Counted from the stretch's first letter, positions 1-9,280 are shown. The stretch: DNA of 64,000 nucleotides from VXYL01 sp965208525 (GCA_965208525.1 OZ242340.1:4340001-4404000), one strand, 5' to 3'. Numbers and translations are program-made. The notes: generated from the sequence alone by a model not told the origin.

Positions 1-138
1 TCCCGCAGTCGAAACCAACGCCACCTTGCGCTGCGTCATCGGCGGCCCCGCCACCCACGGCGCGGTCTCGAATGTCGGACACGGCATGTCCAGAAAGTGC
101 TTCTGCAGGCGAGGCGACAAGCGTTCGAGTGCAACCAT
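1..138 (-). CDS. Glycine/sarcosine/betaine reductase B-like protein (N-terminal fragment)
   Basis: The first 46 codons of a minus-strand gene that runs off the left edge. The start is fixed by ATG at 138 with a good ribosome site (AAGGAG, about 8 bases upstream). The visible protein contains RLQKHFLDMPCPTFETAPW followed by a proline-rich GPPMTQRK stretch and VALVSTAG. I associate this opening with the selenoprotein-B-like/PrdB family of glycine, betaine or proline reductases, many of whose members in aerobic proteobacteria lack selenocysteine and have no tested function. The catalytic region lies outside the window, so activity cannot be judged. The next gene upstream on the same strand is a GST, with a 31-base gap, so the two may be co-transcribed. 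Confidence 0.6.
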   Translation of the reverse strand, partial: MVALERLSPRLQKHFLDMPCPTFETAPWVAGPPMTQRKVALVSTAG

Positions 139-169
139 GTCAAATCGCTCCTTCGCGGTTGGCTGAGCG

Positions 170-793
170 TCAAGCCAGGGTGGCGGCCAGCGTGTTGTCC
201 AGCTCGTTGGCGCGGGTGAGGGCGGGGCGGGCCGCAAGCAGGGCGAGGTATCTCTCGAAGGCCGGGCGTGGGGCGACGGTGTGCACCACGTTCATGCTCC
301 AGTTGAGGTTGGCACCCACATAGACATCGGCGGCCGAAAATGCCTCTCCGGCGATGTGCGTGGAGGCTTCGAGCGTGTGTTCGAGGGTGTCGAGCACTCG
401 GTCGAGAGTGCCGTATCCGACCATGCCTTGCTGCTCAGCGGAGATTTCGACGCCCAGCATCTTGTTGACCGTTGCCGCCTCGAACGGGCCGGCGCAGAAG
501 AAGAGCCAGCGGTAATAGGCGCCTCGGCTGGCCGGCGACGGGGCGAGGCCCGCGTCCGGGAAGGCATCGGCGAGGTAGGCGCAAATGGCGGCGGCTTCGG
601 TCACGACCACATCGCCGTGCCGGATCGCCGGCACCTTGGCCATGGGATTGACGGCACGGTAGTCCTCCGAGCGGATGTTGTCGTCGAAGGTCAGCACCTG
701 CACGTCGTAGGCGGTGCCGGTCTCTTCGAGCATCCAGCGGGCGATCCGGCCCCGTGACATGGGATTCGTGTAGAAGGTGAGGTCGGTGGGCAT
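170..793 (-). CDS. Glutathione S-transferase family protein
   Basis: A 207-residue protein, the usual size for a cytosolic GST. The N-terminal thioredoxin-fold half reads FYTNPMSRGRIARWMLEE, with Ser13 in the position of the glutathione-activating Ser/Tyr. KVPAI carries the cis-proline (Pro55), and TEAAAICAYLAD is the glutathione-contact helix where ESxAI is usual. The C-terminal half is all-helical and should bind the hydrophobic substrate. Expected activity is conjugation or thiol exchange with glutathione; the substrate is unknown. I chose ATG 793 because the GST fold begins directly there; the frame stays open upstream but that part is not GST-like. It lies just upstream of the reductase-B-like gene, and a VOC gene starts divergently 95 bases away. 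Confidence 0.88.
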   Translation of the reverse strand: MPTDLTFYTNPMSRGRIARWMLEETGTAYDVQVLTFDDNIRSEDYRAVNPMAKVPAIRHGDVVVTEAAAICAYLADAFPDAGLAPSPASRGAYYRWLFFCAGPFEAATVNKMLGVEISAEQQGMVGYGTLDRVLDTLEHTLEASTHIAGEAFSAADVYVGANLNWSMNVVHTVAPRPAFERYLALLAARPALTRANELDNTLAATLA

Positions 794-888
794 GGCTTGA
801 GTCCGCTTTGGCTGTGGCGAAAGCGTAGCAAAGCGCGTTTGCCGATGATGTAGGCTGCCTCGTATCTTCCTTTGGGCTGGACCAAACC

Positions 889-1323
889 ATGAGCGAACTG
901 GCGAAAGCGACCACCGCCACCATCGTCCCGACACTGCGCTACCAAGACGCCCATGCAGCGATCGAGTGGCTGGAGCGCGCCTTCGGCTTCCATCGACACT
1001 TCGTCGTGGAGGATGGCGAGGGCGGCGTGGCCCATGCTCAGCTCACGTTCGGCAACGGCATGATCATGCTGTCCTCCGCCCACGACGACGAGTTCGGCCA
1101 GATGCAACGGCCACTTGCGTCCAAGGAAGCGCCAGTGTCGCAGAGTCCCTACATCATCGTCACCGACGTCGATGCGCACCACGCACGCGCGCTGGCTGCC
1201 GGCGCGGTGATCGTGATGGAACCGGAAGACAAGGACTACGGCGGTCGCGGCTACGGCTGTCGCGACCTCGAAGGCAATCTGTGGAGCTTCGGCAGCTACG
1301 ACCCTTGGCAGGACGAAGCCTGA
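889..1323 (+). CDS. VOC (glyoxalase/bleomycin-resistance fold) family protein
   Basis: A 144-residue single-domain VOC protein. It opens with TIVPTLRYQDAHAAIEWLERAFGF, the classic first beta-alpha-beta unit, followed by HAQLTFGNGMIMLSS. The C-terminal half has YIIVTDVDAHHARA, then VMEPEDKDYGGRGYGCRD, and finally EGNLWSFGSYDP, whose NLWSFG matches the last strand of the fold. Family members bind a divalent metal and act as lyases, dioxygenases, epimerases or drug-binding proteins. The sequence is closest to the PhnB/YqjC-like group, usually annotated only as VOC. The substrate is unknown. It is transcribed away from the GST gene. Confidence 0.85.
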   Translation: MSELAKATTATIVPTLRYQDAHAAIEWLERAFGFHRHFVVEDGEGGVAHAQLTFGNGMIMLSSAHDDEFGQMQRPLASKEAPVSQSPYIIVTDVDAHHARALAAGAVIVMEPEDKDYGGRGYGCRDLEGNLWSFGSYDPWQDEA

Positions 1324-1330
1324 CCGGCTA

Positions 1331-1420
1331 GAGCCCTCAGCCGGGGAGCGCGAGGGGCCTGCCCCTCGCATGAAAGAGCCCTCAGCCGGGGAGCGCGAGG
1401 GGCCTGCCTCTCGCATGGAA
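1331..1420. repeat. Two tandem 45-base units, each with a hairpin
   Basis: Positions 1331-1375 and 1376-1420 are near-identical copies differing at a few bases. Each contains a stem GCGAGGGG, a CCTG loop and the complementary arm. The first stem is perfect; the second has one G-T mismatch. The unit sits 3' of the VOC gene and 3' of the minus-strand ankyrin gene, that is between two convergent genes, so it could also slow transcription. I see nothing else in the gap 1324-1705. Confidence 0.8.
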
Positions 1421-1705
1421 CAGTACTGCCCAATGCGTTGATAAACCGAGGATGCTGCTCGAAGTCGAGTCCACACGAACGTACCGGCCGGATGGCGCCG
1501 TGAGAAGCGTCTCGGAGTGAGGGCCCATCACGCTCCTCCCGCCGAAGGCGAAGCAACCAGGGGCCGGAAGCTGCAACCAGCCCTCACCCCGCGAGACGGG
1601 CCCCGTCAGACGGCGAAGAAAGCTGCCCTGTTCTCCGCTCGTCGGCGGTTCGGCGCCCTCGGCGGGATGAAAGGCTCGCAGGCAAGAGCTCAGCGTGTTA
1701 CGCGG

Positions 1706-3916
1706 CTAAGGATTCTCCGCGGGTTCGAGCCCCAACAGTTCGCGCACCGCATCGGAGCGGTCGGTGGTGACGGCTACCTGTTTCGGCGTTATGCCGTTGG
1801 CGTCCACGAGATCGGGGTCGGCGCCGCGTTCAAGCAGCCATCGCACCACGTCCGGGAAGTCGTCGCGCACTGCCATGTGCAGCAGGCTCGTCGGCTCGGC
1901 GTCGTACACGGGAAAGAGGTCGTTGACCCGTCCGTGAAGTTCGGCTTCGAGCCGGTCCAGCAGCTTGAAGTGCGCGAGATGGAGGAGGTTGTAGTCGGCG
2001 CCGCCGTCAATCAGCACTGCCGCCGTCGCGGCCACTCGCACGCCTTGTCCAACGCTCCACTGCAGTGGCGGACGGTCCCTGGCGAGCGCATTGGGGTCGG
2101 CCCCGGCTTCGAGCAGCAGCCGCGCCACGCCCACATTGTCGTGGTTGGCCGCGATGTGCAGGGGCCTGCCACCCGACGACCACGCGTAACCTCCGAAGCC
2201 CTCGATGTCGGCGCCGTTGTCGATCAGCAGCCGTGCGATGGCCAGGTTGTCGGCGCGCAGCTCCGGCGTCCACTGCACCCAGGGGTCCATGTTGCGCGTG
2301 AGAAAGGTGGCGCCGGTGTCCGAGTCTTCGGTGTAGTAGCGCACCTTGGCGAGCGCCGGGGTGGCTTCCAGCATCGCCTTGACCGCCGGTAGATCCACCC
2401 GGTCGATTGCCATCAGGAGGGCGAGGCGTTCGGAAACCGTCTCCGCCGCAAACGACTCGTAGTCCTCGCCACCATCGAGCGTGAATCCGGCTAATGCGAC
2501 ATTGGTAAGCGCCGCCTTGAGGGCGACGCCATCCGTGCCGTAAGGCGGGTAGTACTCCGCCAGGAACGGCGTGATGGCAAGGTCGCGGTAGGCCTCGCGG
2601 ACGACGCGGGTACGGTCGTGGCCGGCGCCGCGGATCTCGATGTTGGAAGCAAGTTCGAGCGGCTCGCTGTAAACGCCCGGGTCAAGATGGATCGTGTCGC
2701 CGTCGTTCGCCACATCGAGCGCCGCTTGGATGGTCTTGTGTTCTCGGTCCGCTCCGACACGGTGGTCGCTGCCGATGTCGGCAATCGCGACGTCGTGAAC
2801 GACATCGTCGCCCACCACCACAATCTCGGCGGCATCGGTTCGATACCCCCTTGCCGACACACCGATGGCGTACGTTCCGGGTCGCACCGCGGCGGCGTAG
2901 CGGCCGGCCAGGTCCGTTATCACCACGTAGGACACGCCCTCCCGTCGCAACCCGACGTGCGCGTAGTCGACGGGTTTGCGGGTTTCGGCGTTGACGACCG
3001 TGCCGGAGAGGCGGCGAATGGGCTTGTCGGCGCCGGTGTCGATGGCAGCCAAGGGCGCCACATGGCTGTCGGGGTTGATGTCGCGGGGGAGCGCATCCGA
3101 TTCGATCACCAGCGACTTGAGCCGTCCTGCGCCGGCATCGAACGGCGTATCGGCGGCAGATTCGGTCCAGAACGCCATGGCGGTTAACCGACCGCCTGGG
3201 CCGAGGTCCTTGATGATGTTCGGCTTCACCGCCAGCGTTCCGTTGACGTCGGCATGCACCGTGCGGTCGGTACGCTGGCCGGCGGCGGCGACGAAGCTGC
3301 TCCCCTTCGACGCGGTGTACAACTGAAAGACGTCCCCGCGCCGCACGAGGGTGATGGTCTCCGCCGTTCCCGTCACGTCGCGTTCGTCCACGTAGTAGGT
3401 CCAGTATCCCTGTCCGACGAGGGCAAAAGGCCGGTTGCCTGCCTGCGGCACGCCGCCGATGCCGTCGAAGCCGACGATGAGGTAGGCGCCGCCATGCACC
3501 TGTCCGTGGTCGAACTGCAGGTAAACGCCGAAGCGCTCACCCGAACGGTTGGTGTGCGGCCGAAGCCGCGTGCTCGCGGGATCGAGGGTGATGCTCAGCG
3601 TGAAGTCTTCGCCACCGATGGCCCCCACGATCTCGGGGTGGATGTCACTGTCGAGTTCAGGAAAGAAATCGGGCCATGTGTCGCTGTAACCCGTCGGGCC
3701 CATGCTGTGGTCGGCGAAGTCCCGATACGGATCGTCGCCGTTGACGATCTGAAAGCCGGTCTCGTGCAGCACGATGCTGTCCCGGCGAAATCCGGCCTTG
3801 ATCGGCTCTGCGTCGTTTGCACCGGTGAAGACAGCGCGGCCGGCCTCTGCCGGGGCGCACGCGAGCGTGAGGAGCAGCGCGGCCGCGGCGGTGGTGGCGC
3901 TGAGGCTTGAGTGCAT
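1706..3916 (-). CDS. Secreted beta-helix/ankyrin protein, paralog 1
   Basis: A 736-residue exported protein of unusual architecture. Residues 1-25 are a signal peptide (hydrophobic AAAALLLTLA, cleavage at AEA-G). Residues 26-275 are a beta-rich region with LYTASKGSSFVAAA that looks like a ConA/LamG-type domain. Residues 300-372 resemble a carboxypeptidase regulatory-like fold (LSGTVVNAETRKPV, then TDLAGRYAAAVRPGTY). Residues 386-482 start a right-handed beta-helix (KTIQAALDVANDGDTIHLDP) that is cut short. Residues 497-733 are ankyrin repeats (LLIDNGADIEGFGG, LLLEAGADPNALA, LLERGADPDLVDANG). No catalytic site is visible; a binding role outside the cytoplasm is my inference. ATG 3916 is chosen because it begins the signal peptide. 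It is strikingly similar to the gene at 7094-9280 and reads divergently from the ankyrin gene at 4208. Confidence 0.85.
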   Translation of the reverse strand: MHSSLSATTAAAALLLTLACAPAEAGRAVFTGANDAEPIKAGFRRDSIVLHETGFQIVNGDDPYRDFADHSMGPTGYSDTWPDFFPELDSDIHPEIVGAIGGEDFTLSITLDPASTRLRPHTNRSGERFGVYLQFDHGQVHGGAYLIVGFDGIGGVPQAGNRPFALVGQGYWTYYVDERDVTGTAETITLVRRGDVFQLYTASKGSSFVAAAGQRTDRTVHADVNGTLAVKPNIIKDLGPGGRLTAMAFWTESAADTPFDAGAGRLKSLVIESDALPRDINPDSHVAPLAAIDTGADKPIRRLSGTVVNAETRKPVDYAHVGLRREGVSYVVITDLAGRYAAAVRPGTYAIGVSARGYRTDAAEIVVVGDDVVHDVAIADIGSDHRVGADREHKTIQAALDVANDGDTIHLDPGVYSEPLELASNIEIRGAGHDRTRVVREAYRDLAITPFLAEYYPPYGTDGVALKAALTNVALAGFTLDGGEDYESFAAETVSERLALLMAIDRVDLPAVKAMLEATPALAKVRYYTEDSDTGATFLTRNMDPWVQWTPELRADNLAIARLLIDNGADIEGFGGYAWSSGGRPLHIAANHDNVGVARLLLEAGADPNALARDRPPLQWSVGQGVRVAATAAVLIDGGADYNLLHLAHFKLLDRLEAELHGRVNDLFPVYDAEPTSLLHMAVRDDFPDVVRWLLERGADPDLVDANGITPKQVAVTTDRSDAVRELLGLEPAENP

Positions 3917-4207
3917 TGGCGAGCCCAAGGTGATTTCAACGACTGTCACACACTCCAGCCGCCAGCGCCAGCCGAACCTCCAACATCGAGACTCCCTGTG
4001 GTTCATTCGGCATAGACGCTCGACGCAGGACACTGTCCGACGACGACGCTTGCGTTGGCGACGGAGGATGTGTTCTGCAGTTGAGAGTACGATGGAGCAT
4101 TCTCGACGCAGGGGGCGGAGTCGGACGGCATCGCCGATCATCGCCGTCGTCAAGGACGTGCTTGTCCCTGATGGCGCTGGCCTAGGCTTACGCGGAAGCA
4201 AGACGAA

Positions 4208-6697
4208 ATGACTCGCCCTTTCTACACGGCTCCGAGCCCCCAAGCCGTCCGCGACGAGGCGAAGGACATCGCCGCAAGCCAAAACAGTTGGCCCGAGTCA
4301 ACCATCGCGATGATCCGGAACCTCGACGAGTTCTCGGGCATGTCGGCGCCGCAGATCCGCGAAAGTCGCCTGTCGCGGGCGAAGGTGCGGCACGCGCTGG
4401 CGCTCGAATACCAAGCTCGGGATTGGCAGGACCTAATCTTCCTGTGCGAAACCATGGAGCACGACGATTTCGCGCAGCTTCGCAACCGCGCCAAATTCCT
4501 CGCCCAGGATCACGCGGCGCGCAACTCGACGGCAGCGGCAAGGCTGAGAAAGGCGCTGCCCGCACTCCGGGAGAAATCGGACGACGACATCTTCTCCGCG
4601 TCGATCGCTCTCGCGGATGCACAGCGGACCATCGCCCGAGAGTACGGCTTCGGCACGTGGCGGGGACTGCGCGCCTTTGTCCGCAGCCATCCTGCTACCG
4701 AGGGGTTCCTGAATACGCCGGGGGCCGTGCCACCCGATGTGGCGGCGGTGGTCGAGGCCGTCGATGCCGGTGACGCGGCGAGGCTCAAGCCGCTGATCGA
4801 GGCGAACCCGTCGCTGGTGCACGCGCGCGTCGCCAGCGACATCACTTGCGGGGATACGCTGCTGCATCGCGCGGATCCCCGGGCGACCAACGGCGCTCGG
4901 ATGACGAACGGCCATTTGCAGGTCGCGCAACTCCTCATCGACAGCGGCATCGACATCAACGCCATGGGCGGCTGCGGCGACTCCTGCTTCACGCCGCCCA
5001 TCGATGCGTCGTCGTGGATCGGCAACCAACGCATGGCGAAACTGCTGCTGGACAACGGCGCTGATCCGAACCGCGCCTACTGGACGATGACGAGGCCGGT
5101 GCGAACGGCGGCGAATCACAAGGGCAAGGCCATCTTCAGGATGCTGCTGAAGGCCGGGGCCGACTACACCTTGTACGAGACGGTCTCTCTCGGATTCCTG
5201 AAGCTGACGCGCGAACTGCTCGCCCGGGACGCGGGCACCGTCAACGTGCTCGACGGTGGCACCCTGCCGATCGTCCAGGCCGCGCGGGACGTGAAGATGA
5301 CGCGCCTCCTGCTGCGCCACGGAGCCGATCCCAACGGGCACGACGCCCGAGGCGTGACGGCGCTCATGGAAGCATCGCAGGCGGGCGCCAAGGAAGTCGT
5401 CGGGGCGCTGCTCGGGGGCGGCGCCGCGCCCGACATCTTCTTCGCCATCGCCTCGCGGGATCGGCAAGCGGTAGAGGAGATGCTCGCGGCGGACCCGGAT
5501 TGCCACAGATCCGAGGCCGTTACCCCAGTGATCCTGGCGGCGGCCTCGGGTGACCGGGCGATCGTCGAGGCCTTGCTCAAGGCCGGCGCGGACCCGAACG
5601 AGGCACAGCACGAGTGGATGCGGGACTCGCCGCTGGTCACGGCCGTGTCCCACCGCCACGAACACCTAGTCCCGCTCCTGCTGGAACACGGCGCGGACGT
5701 CAACCCGCCCAAGGCGTTCAAGTGGAACATCCCGTTGACGGCCGCGGTGCGCTGGGGCAACTACGCGGGCGTCGAGATGCTGCTCGCCGCCGGCGCGGAC
5801 CCGAGCATCGCCAGCGACTCGGGTGGGATTGGCAATCCGCTCGGCTGGACCGCCTTCGTCGGGGACCTCCGCTGCGCCAAGATGCTCGTGGATGCGGGCG
5901 CGGACAAGGCAGCACGCAGCCACGCGTTGATCGGGGCCGCACACCACGGGCGTTTGTCGATCATCGAGTTGCTCGGGACGCTGGACACGGACCTGCACGA
6001 TCCGCACCCCGGCGGCGATGCGCTGCATCGAGCGCGGGCGAATAAGCATGCAGAGGCGCTCAAGCTCCTCGTCGAACTCGACGAGATCCACAAACTGCCC
6101 AAGGACGAGCGGGACGCCATCCTCGGGCCTCGCGCGCAGTTCATGCATCTCTTGTGCAGCGAGGATGGCAAGGGCCTCGATGCGCTGATCGGCAAGCACC
6201 CGGAGCTTGTCGACCGCAATCTCGTTCGCAACGAGCTGTTCCATCATGCGACGGGCAACCACCAGGCCAAGGTGGACCTGAAGCCCTGGCTCGCCACGGT
6301 CGACGTGCTGGTGAAACACGGCGTGCCCTGGACGATCCATTCTGCCGTCGCCTGCGACCACCTCGAGGAGGTCGAGCGACTGGCAGACGGACCCGGCGCC
6401 CTCGAAGCGGGGTTGCACACGGCGGCCAAGTTCAACAACGTACGCGCGATGACGTTCCTGCTCGATGCGGGTGCTGCCATCGACGCCAAGGAGTCGGGGG
6501 GTACGGCGCTGCACGACGCCGTGCGCTTCCGCTGCTTGGAGGCCGCCCAATGCCTGATCGAGCGGGGCGCCAGCGTCAATGCCACCGACCAGCACGGCAA
6601 CTCGCCGCGGTCGTTTTGCCGTCCGGGGACGGAAAAGGGCGATGCCCTCTGCGATCTGCTCGACGCGCACGGTGCAACGTCGTTGGGACATGGGTGA
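4208..6697 (+). CDS. Large ankyrin-repeat protein, no signal peptide
   Basis: An 829-residue protein made almost entirely of ankyrin repeats from about residue 180 onward. Clear consensus units include LLIDSGIDINAMGG, LLDNGADPNRAYW, LLRHGADPNGHDARGVTAL, LLKAGADPNEAQHEW, LLEHGADVNPPK and LIERGASVNATDQHGNSP. The first 160 residues are helical and end in REYGFGTWRGLRAFVRSH, a module also present near the N-terminus of the ankyrin protein at 9494. No signal peptide or membrane segment is seen, so it should be cytoplasmic unless exported by a dedicated secretion system. Ankyrin repeats bind protein partners; none is evident here. It starts 291 bases from the divergent secreted paralog at 3916, in a gap where I see no clear promoter. 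Confidence 0.88.
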   Translation: MTRPFYTAPSPQAVRDEAKDIAASQNSWPESTIAMIRNLDEFSGMSAPQIRESRLSRAKVRHALALEYQARDWQDLIFLCETMEHDDFAQLRNRAKFLAQDHAARNSTAAARLRKALPALREKSDDDIFSASIALADAQRTIAREYGFGTWRGLRAFVRSHPATEGFLNTPGAVPPDVAAVVEAVDAGDAARLKPLIEANPSLVHARVASDITCGDTLLHRADPRATNGARMTNGHLQVAQLLIDSGIDINAMGGCGDSCFTPPIDASSWIGNQRMAKLLLDNGADPNRAYWTMTRPVRTAANHKGKAIFRMLLKAGADYTLYETVSLGFLKLTRELLARDAGTVNVLDGGTLPIVQAARDVKMTRLLLRHGADPNGHDARGVTALMEASQAGAKEVVGALLGGGAAPDIFFAIASRDRQAVEEMLAADPDCHRSEAVTPVILAAASGDRAIVEALLKAGADPNEAQHEWMRDSPLVTAVSHRHEHLVPLLLEHGADVNPPKAFKWNIPLTAAVRWGNYAGVEMLLAAGADPSIASDSGGIGNPLGWTAFVGDLRCAKMLVDAGADKAARSHALIGAAHHGRLSIIELLGTLDTDLHDPHPGGDALHRARANKHAEALKLLVELDEIHKLPKDERDAILGPRAQFMHLLCSEDGKGLDALIGKHPELVDRNLVRNELFHHATGNHQAKVDLKPWLATVDVLVKHGVPWTIHSAVACDHLEEVERLADGPGALEAGLHTAAKFNNVRAMTFLLDAGAAIDAKESGGTALHDAVRFRCLEAAQCLIERGASVNATDQHGNSPRSFCRPGTEKGDALCDLLDAHGATSLGHG

Positions 6698-6747
6698 TGG
6701 AGTCCGTTGAACCAGCACGAGGCCCTACGGCGGACCGTCAGGGACCC

Positions 6748-6950
6748 AGCCCGGATTACCCATGAATGCCCTACTGCGGACGACGATCCACTCGCTGTGA
6801 CTGTGCGGTACTCGCGCGTCCTGCGGACGCGTTCGCTCCGGCCCCCTCAACATAGTGCGCAGCTATGCCTTCGGGTTCCGGAACGAAGTGCGCCCAGCCA
6901 CAGCGGCGTCTCGTCGCCCTCGCTACGCGCATTCATGAATAATCCGGGCT
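6748..6950. mobile_element. MITE-like element, 203 bases, with 22-base terminal inverted repeats
   Basis: The left end (6748-6769) and the reverse complement of the right end (6929-6950) match at 20 of 22 positions; both begin AGCCCGGATTA and end CATGAATGC. The interior holds no convincing gene but has a hairpin CGCGTCC-TGC-GGACGCG at 6815-6831. Ends of this size around a short non-coding body are typical of miniature inverted-repeat transposable elements mobilised in trans by a DDE transposase. No target duplication is obvious, and no transposase with such ends is in the window. A lone similar end occurs near 18292. The element occupies about half of the gap 6698-7093. Confidence 0.6.
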
Positions 6951-6994
6951 AGCAGTCTGTCGGACTTGGCGGCGGCCCACTGGTCTGCCGGACA

Positions 6995-7069
6995 GGGCGA
7001 CGCATGCGTCGCCCCTACAGAAAGGTGTCGGTCAAGCCTCGGGCCGTAGGGGCGACGCATGCGTCGCCC
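6995..7069. repeat. Inverted pair of 20-base perfect palindromes
   Basis: The palindrome GGGCGACGCATGCGTCGCCC occurs at 6995-7014 and again at 7050-7069. The first is followed by CTAC and the second preceded by GTAG, so the two copies face each other and together form a larger inverted repeat with a 35-base spacer. They lie just 3' of the minus-strand secreted ankyrin gene that ends at 7094. Confidence 0.85.
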
Positions 7070-7093
7070 GTCTCGGGTGGCCATCCTCAGGCG

Positions 7094-9280
7094 CTAGCGA
7101 GGCGCATGCCGCCGCTCGCGCTCCCCCGCTGCGGGCTCTGGCTCGAGTCCCAACAGCTTCCGCACGGCGTCTGACCGGTCGGTCGTGACCGCCACCCCTT
7201 TCGGCGTCAAGCCGTTCGCGTCCACGAGGTTCGGATCCGCTCCGCGTTCGAGCAGCCACGCGACCACGTCGGGGTAGTCGTTGCGCACCGCCATGTGCAG
7301 CAGCGTCGTCGGCGCGGCGTCATGCACGGGGAAGAGGTCGTTGATCCGGTCGCCCACCTCTTCGGCCAGCCGGTCCAGCAGCTTGAAGCGGACGAGATGC
7401 AGCGGGTTGTACTCGGCGCCCCCGTCCATCAGCACACTCGCGGTCGCTGCCACCCGAACACCTTGTCCGACGCTCCATTCCAGCGGCGGCCGGTCCCTGG
7501 CCAGCGCATTGGGATCTGCGCCGGCTGCCAGCAGAAGGCGGGCAGCCCCCACGTTGTCGTGGTTGGCCGCGAGGTGCAGGGGCCTGCCGCCCGCAGACCA
7601 CGCATAGCCGCCGGTGCCCTCGATATCGGCCCCGTTTTCGATCAGGAGCCGCGTGATTTCGACGTTGTCGGCGCGAAGCTCGGGCGTCCAGTCCACCCAG
7701 GGGTTCATGTTGCGCGTAAGAAAGGTGGCGCCCTTGCCGGGGTTTTCTTCGGTGTGGTAGCGGACCGTTGCGAGCGCGGGGTTGGCCTCAAGCATGGCCT
7801 TCACCGTCGCAAGATCGACACGATCGATTGCCATCAGGAGGGCTAGGCGCTCCGAGACGGTCTCCGCCCGGAAGGACTCGTGCTCCTGGCCGCCGTCGAG
7901 GGTGAAGCCGGCGAGCACGACGTCGGTAAGCCCCGCCTTGAAGACTGCCTCGCTTCCGTAGGGGGGGTGGTACTCGGCCAGGAACGGTCTGATGGCGAAG
8001 TCCGCGTAGGCTTTGCCGACCACGCGGGTTCTGTCGTGGCCGGCACCCTGGATCGTGACGTTGGAGATGAGCGCCAGCGGCTCAGCGTAGACACCGGGAT
8101 CGAGGCGGATCGTGTCGCCGTCGTTCGCGATGGCGAACGCGGCCTCGATGGTCTTGAGTGCGCGGTCCGCCCCGACCCGATGGTCGTGGCCGTAGTCCAC
8201 AATGGCGAGGTCCCGCACGGTGTTCGCATCGACGGCGACTTTGGCAAGGAGCGGCTCGTACCCCTTGCGTGTCACCGCGAGGGCGTAGTCGCCTGGATGC
8301 ACGTCTGCAGCGTAGCGACCGTCCCGGTCGGTGAGCGCCAGATAGGTGACGCCGTCGCGGAGCAGTTCGACCGGGGCGGTGTCGACCGGCATTCCCGTGA
8401 CGGCGTCGGCGACGGTGCCTGAGAGCTCAACGATTGGGCCCGTCCCGGGGATGGCCGCTCGGCGCGGGACATGGCTCCCCGGGTTGATGTCCCGCGGGAG
8501 CGCGTCGGACGCGATCACGAGCGAACGGAGCCGGCCGGCGTCGGAATCGAACGGCGTGCCGTCGGCGGACTCCGTCCAGAATGCCATCGCGGTCAGCGTC
8601 GCGCCGGGTCCGAACCGGTTGATGTCGGCATGTACCGTCTCGTCGGCGCGCTGGCCGGCGGCGGCGATGAAGCTGCTTCCCTTCGATGCGGTGTACACCT
8701 GGAAGACGTCGCCGCGGCGCGCCAGGGTGATCGTCTCGGCCGTTCCCGTGACGTCGCGCCGGTCGATGTGGTAGGTCCAGTATCCGGACCCGACAATCGC
8801 GAAGGGCCGGTTCCCGGGCTCCATCACACCGCCGAGACTGTCGAATCCGACGAGTATGTAATTGCCGCCGAACACCTGTTCGTCGAATTGAAGGTAAACG
8901 CCAAGACGCTGCCCCGAAGTGTTGGTGTGCGGGTGCAGGCGGGTGCTCTCGGGATCGAGCGTGAGCTCAAGGGTGAAGTCGTTGGTGCCGATCGCCTCGA
9001 CGATCTCGGGGTGGATATCGCCGTCGAGTTCCGGGAAGAAATCGGGAAACGTGCCGCTCCACGGGTGCGTGGCGTGGTCGGCGTAGTCGCGGTAGGGATT
9101 GTCGCCGTTCACGACCTGGAATCCGTTGTCGTGGAGGACGATGGTGTCGCGGCGAAACCCCGCGTTGACCGGCTCGACGTCCCTCGCGCCGGTGAACACG
9201 GCGCGTCCAGCCTCGGCAGACGTGCATGGCAGTGCCAAGCACAAGCCCGCAACAGCGGTCTTCAACCGGATCCCGTACAT
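7094..9280 (-). CDS. Secreted beta-helix/ankyrin protein, paralog 2
   Basis: A 728-residue near-duplicate of the protein at 1706-3916, with the same domain order: signal peptide (TAVAGLCLALP, cleavage near SAEA-G), ConA/LamG-like region, carboxypeptidase regulatory-like domain (LSGTVADAVTGMPVDTA), truncated beta-helix (KTIEAAFAIANDGDTIRLDP) and C-terminal ankyrin repeats (LLIENGADIEGTGG, LLLAAGADPNALA, LLERGADPNLVDANG). It lacks about nine residues of paralog 1 at VHADINRFGPG, while paralog 1 has NGTLAVKPNIIKDLGPG there. It differs most in the signal peptide and in the linker after the first domain. I use ATG 9280; a TTG at 9292 is possible but its ribosome site would be too close. The gene is divergent from the ankyrin gene at 9494, repeating the arrangement of the first pair. 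Confidence 0.85.
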   Translation of the reverse strand: MYGIRLKTAVAGLCLALPCTSAEAGRAVFTGARDVEPVNAGFRRDTIVLHDNGFQVVNGDNPYRDYADHATHPWSGTFPDFFPELDGDIHPEIVEAIGTNDFTLELTLDPESTRLHPHTNTSGQRLGVYLQFDEQVFGGNYILVGFDSLGGVMEPGNRPFAIVGSGYWTYHIDRRDVTGTAETITLARRGDVFQVYTASKGSSFIAAAGQRADETVHADINRFGPGATLTAMAFWTESADGTPFDSDAGRLRSLVIASDALPRDINPGSHVPRRAAIPGTGPIVELSGTVADAVTGMPVDTAPVELLRDGVTYLALTDRDGRYAADVHPGDYALAVTRKGYEPLLAKVAVDANTVRDLAIVDYGHDHRVGADRALKTIEAAFAIANDGDTIRLDPGVYAEPLALISNVTIQGAGHDRTRVVGKAYADFAIRPFLAEYHPPYGSEAVFKAGLTDVVLAGFTLDGGQEHESFRAETVSERLALLMAIDRVDLATVKAMLEANPALATVRYHTEENPGKGATFLTRNMNPWVDWTPELRADNVEITRLLIENGADIEGTGGYAWSAGGRPLHLAANHDNVGAARLLLAAGADPNALARDRPPLEWSVGQGVRVAATASVLMDGGAEYNPLHLVRFKLLDRLAEEVGDRINDLFPVHDAAPTTLLHMAVRNDYPDVVAWLLERGADPNLVDANGLTPKGVAVTTDRSDAVRKLLGLEPEPAAGERERRHAPR

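Noticed and set aside
1331..1420. CRISPR-like repeats
   Set aside because: Only two directly adjacent units without spacers; hairpin structure fits a short palindromic repeat instead.
1517..2392. Plus-strand frame overlapping the secreted ankyrin gene
   Set aside because: Antisense shadow of the ankyrin region; no domain visible.
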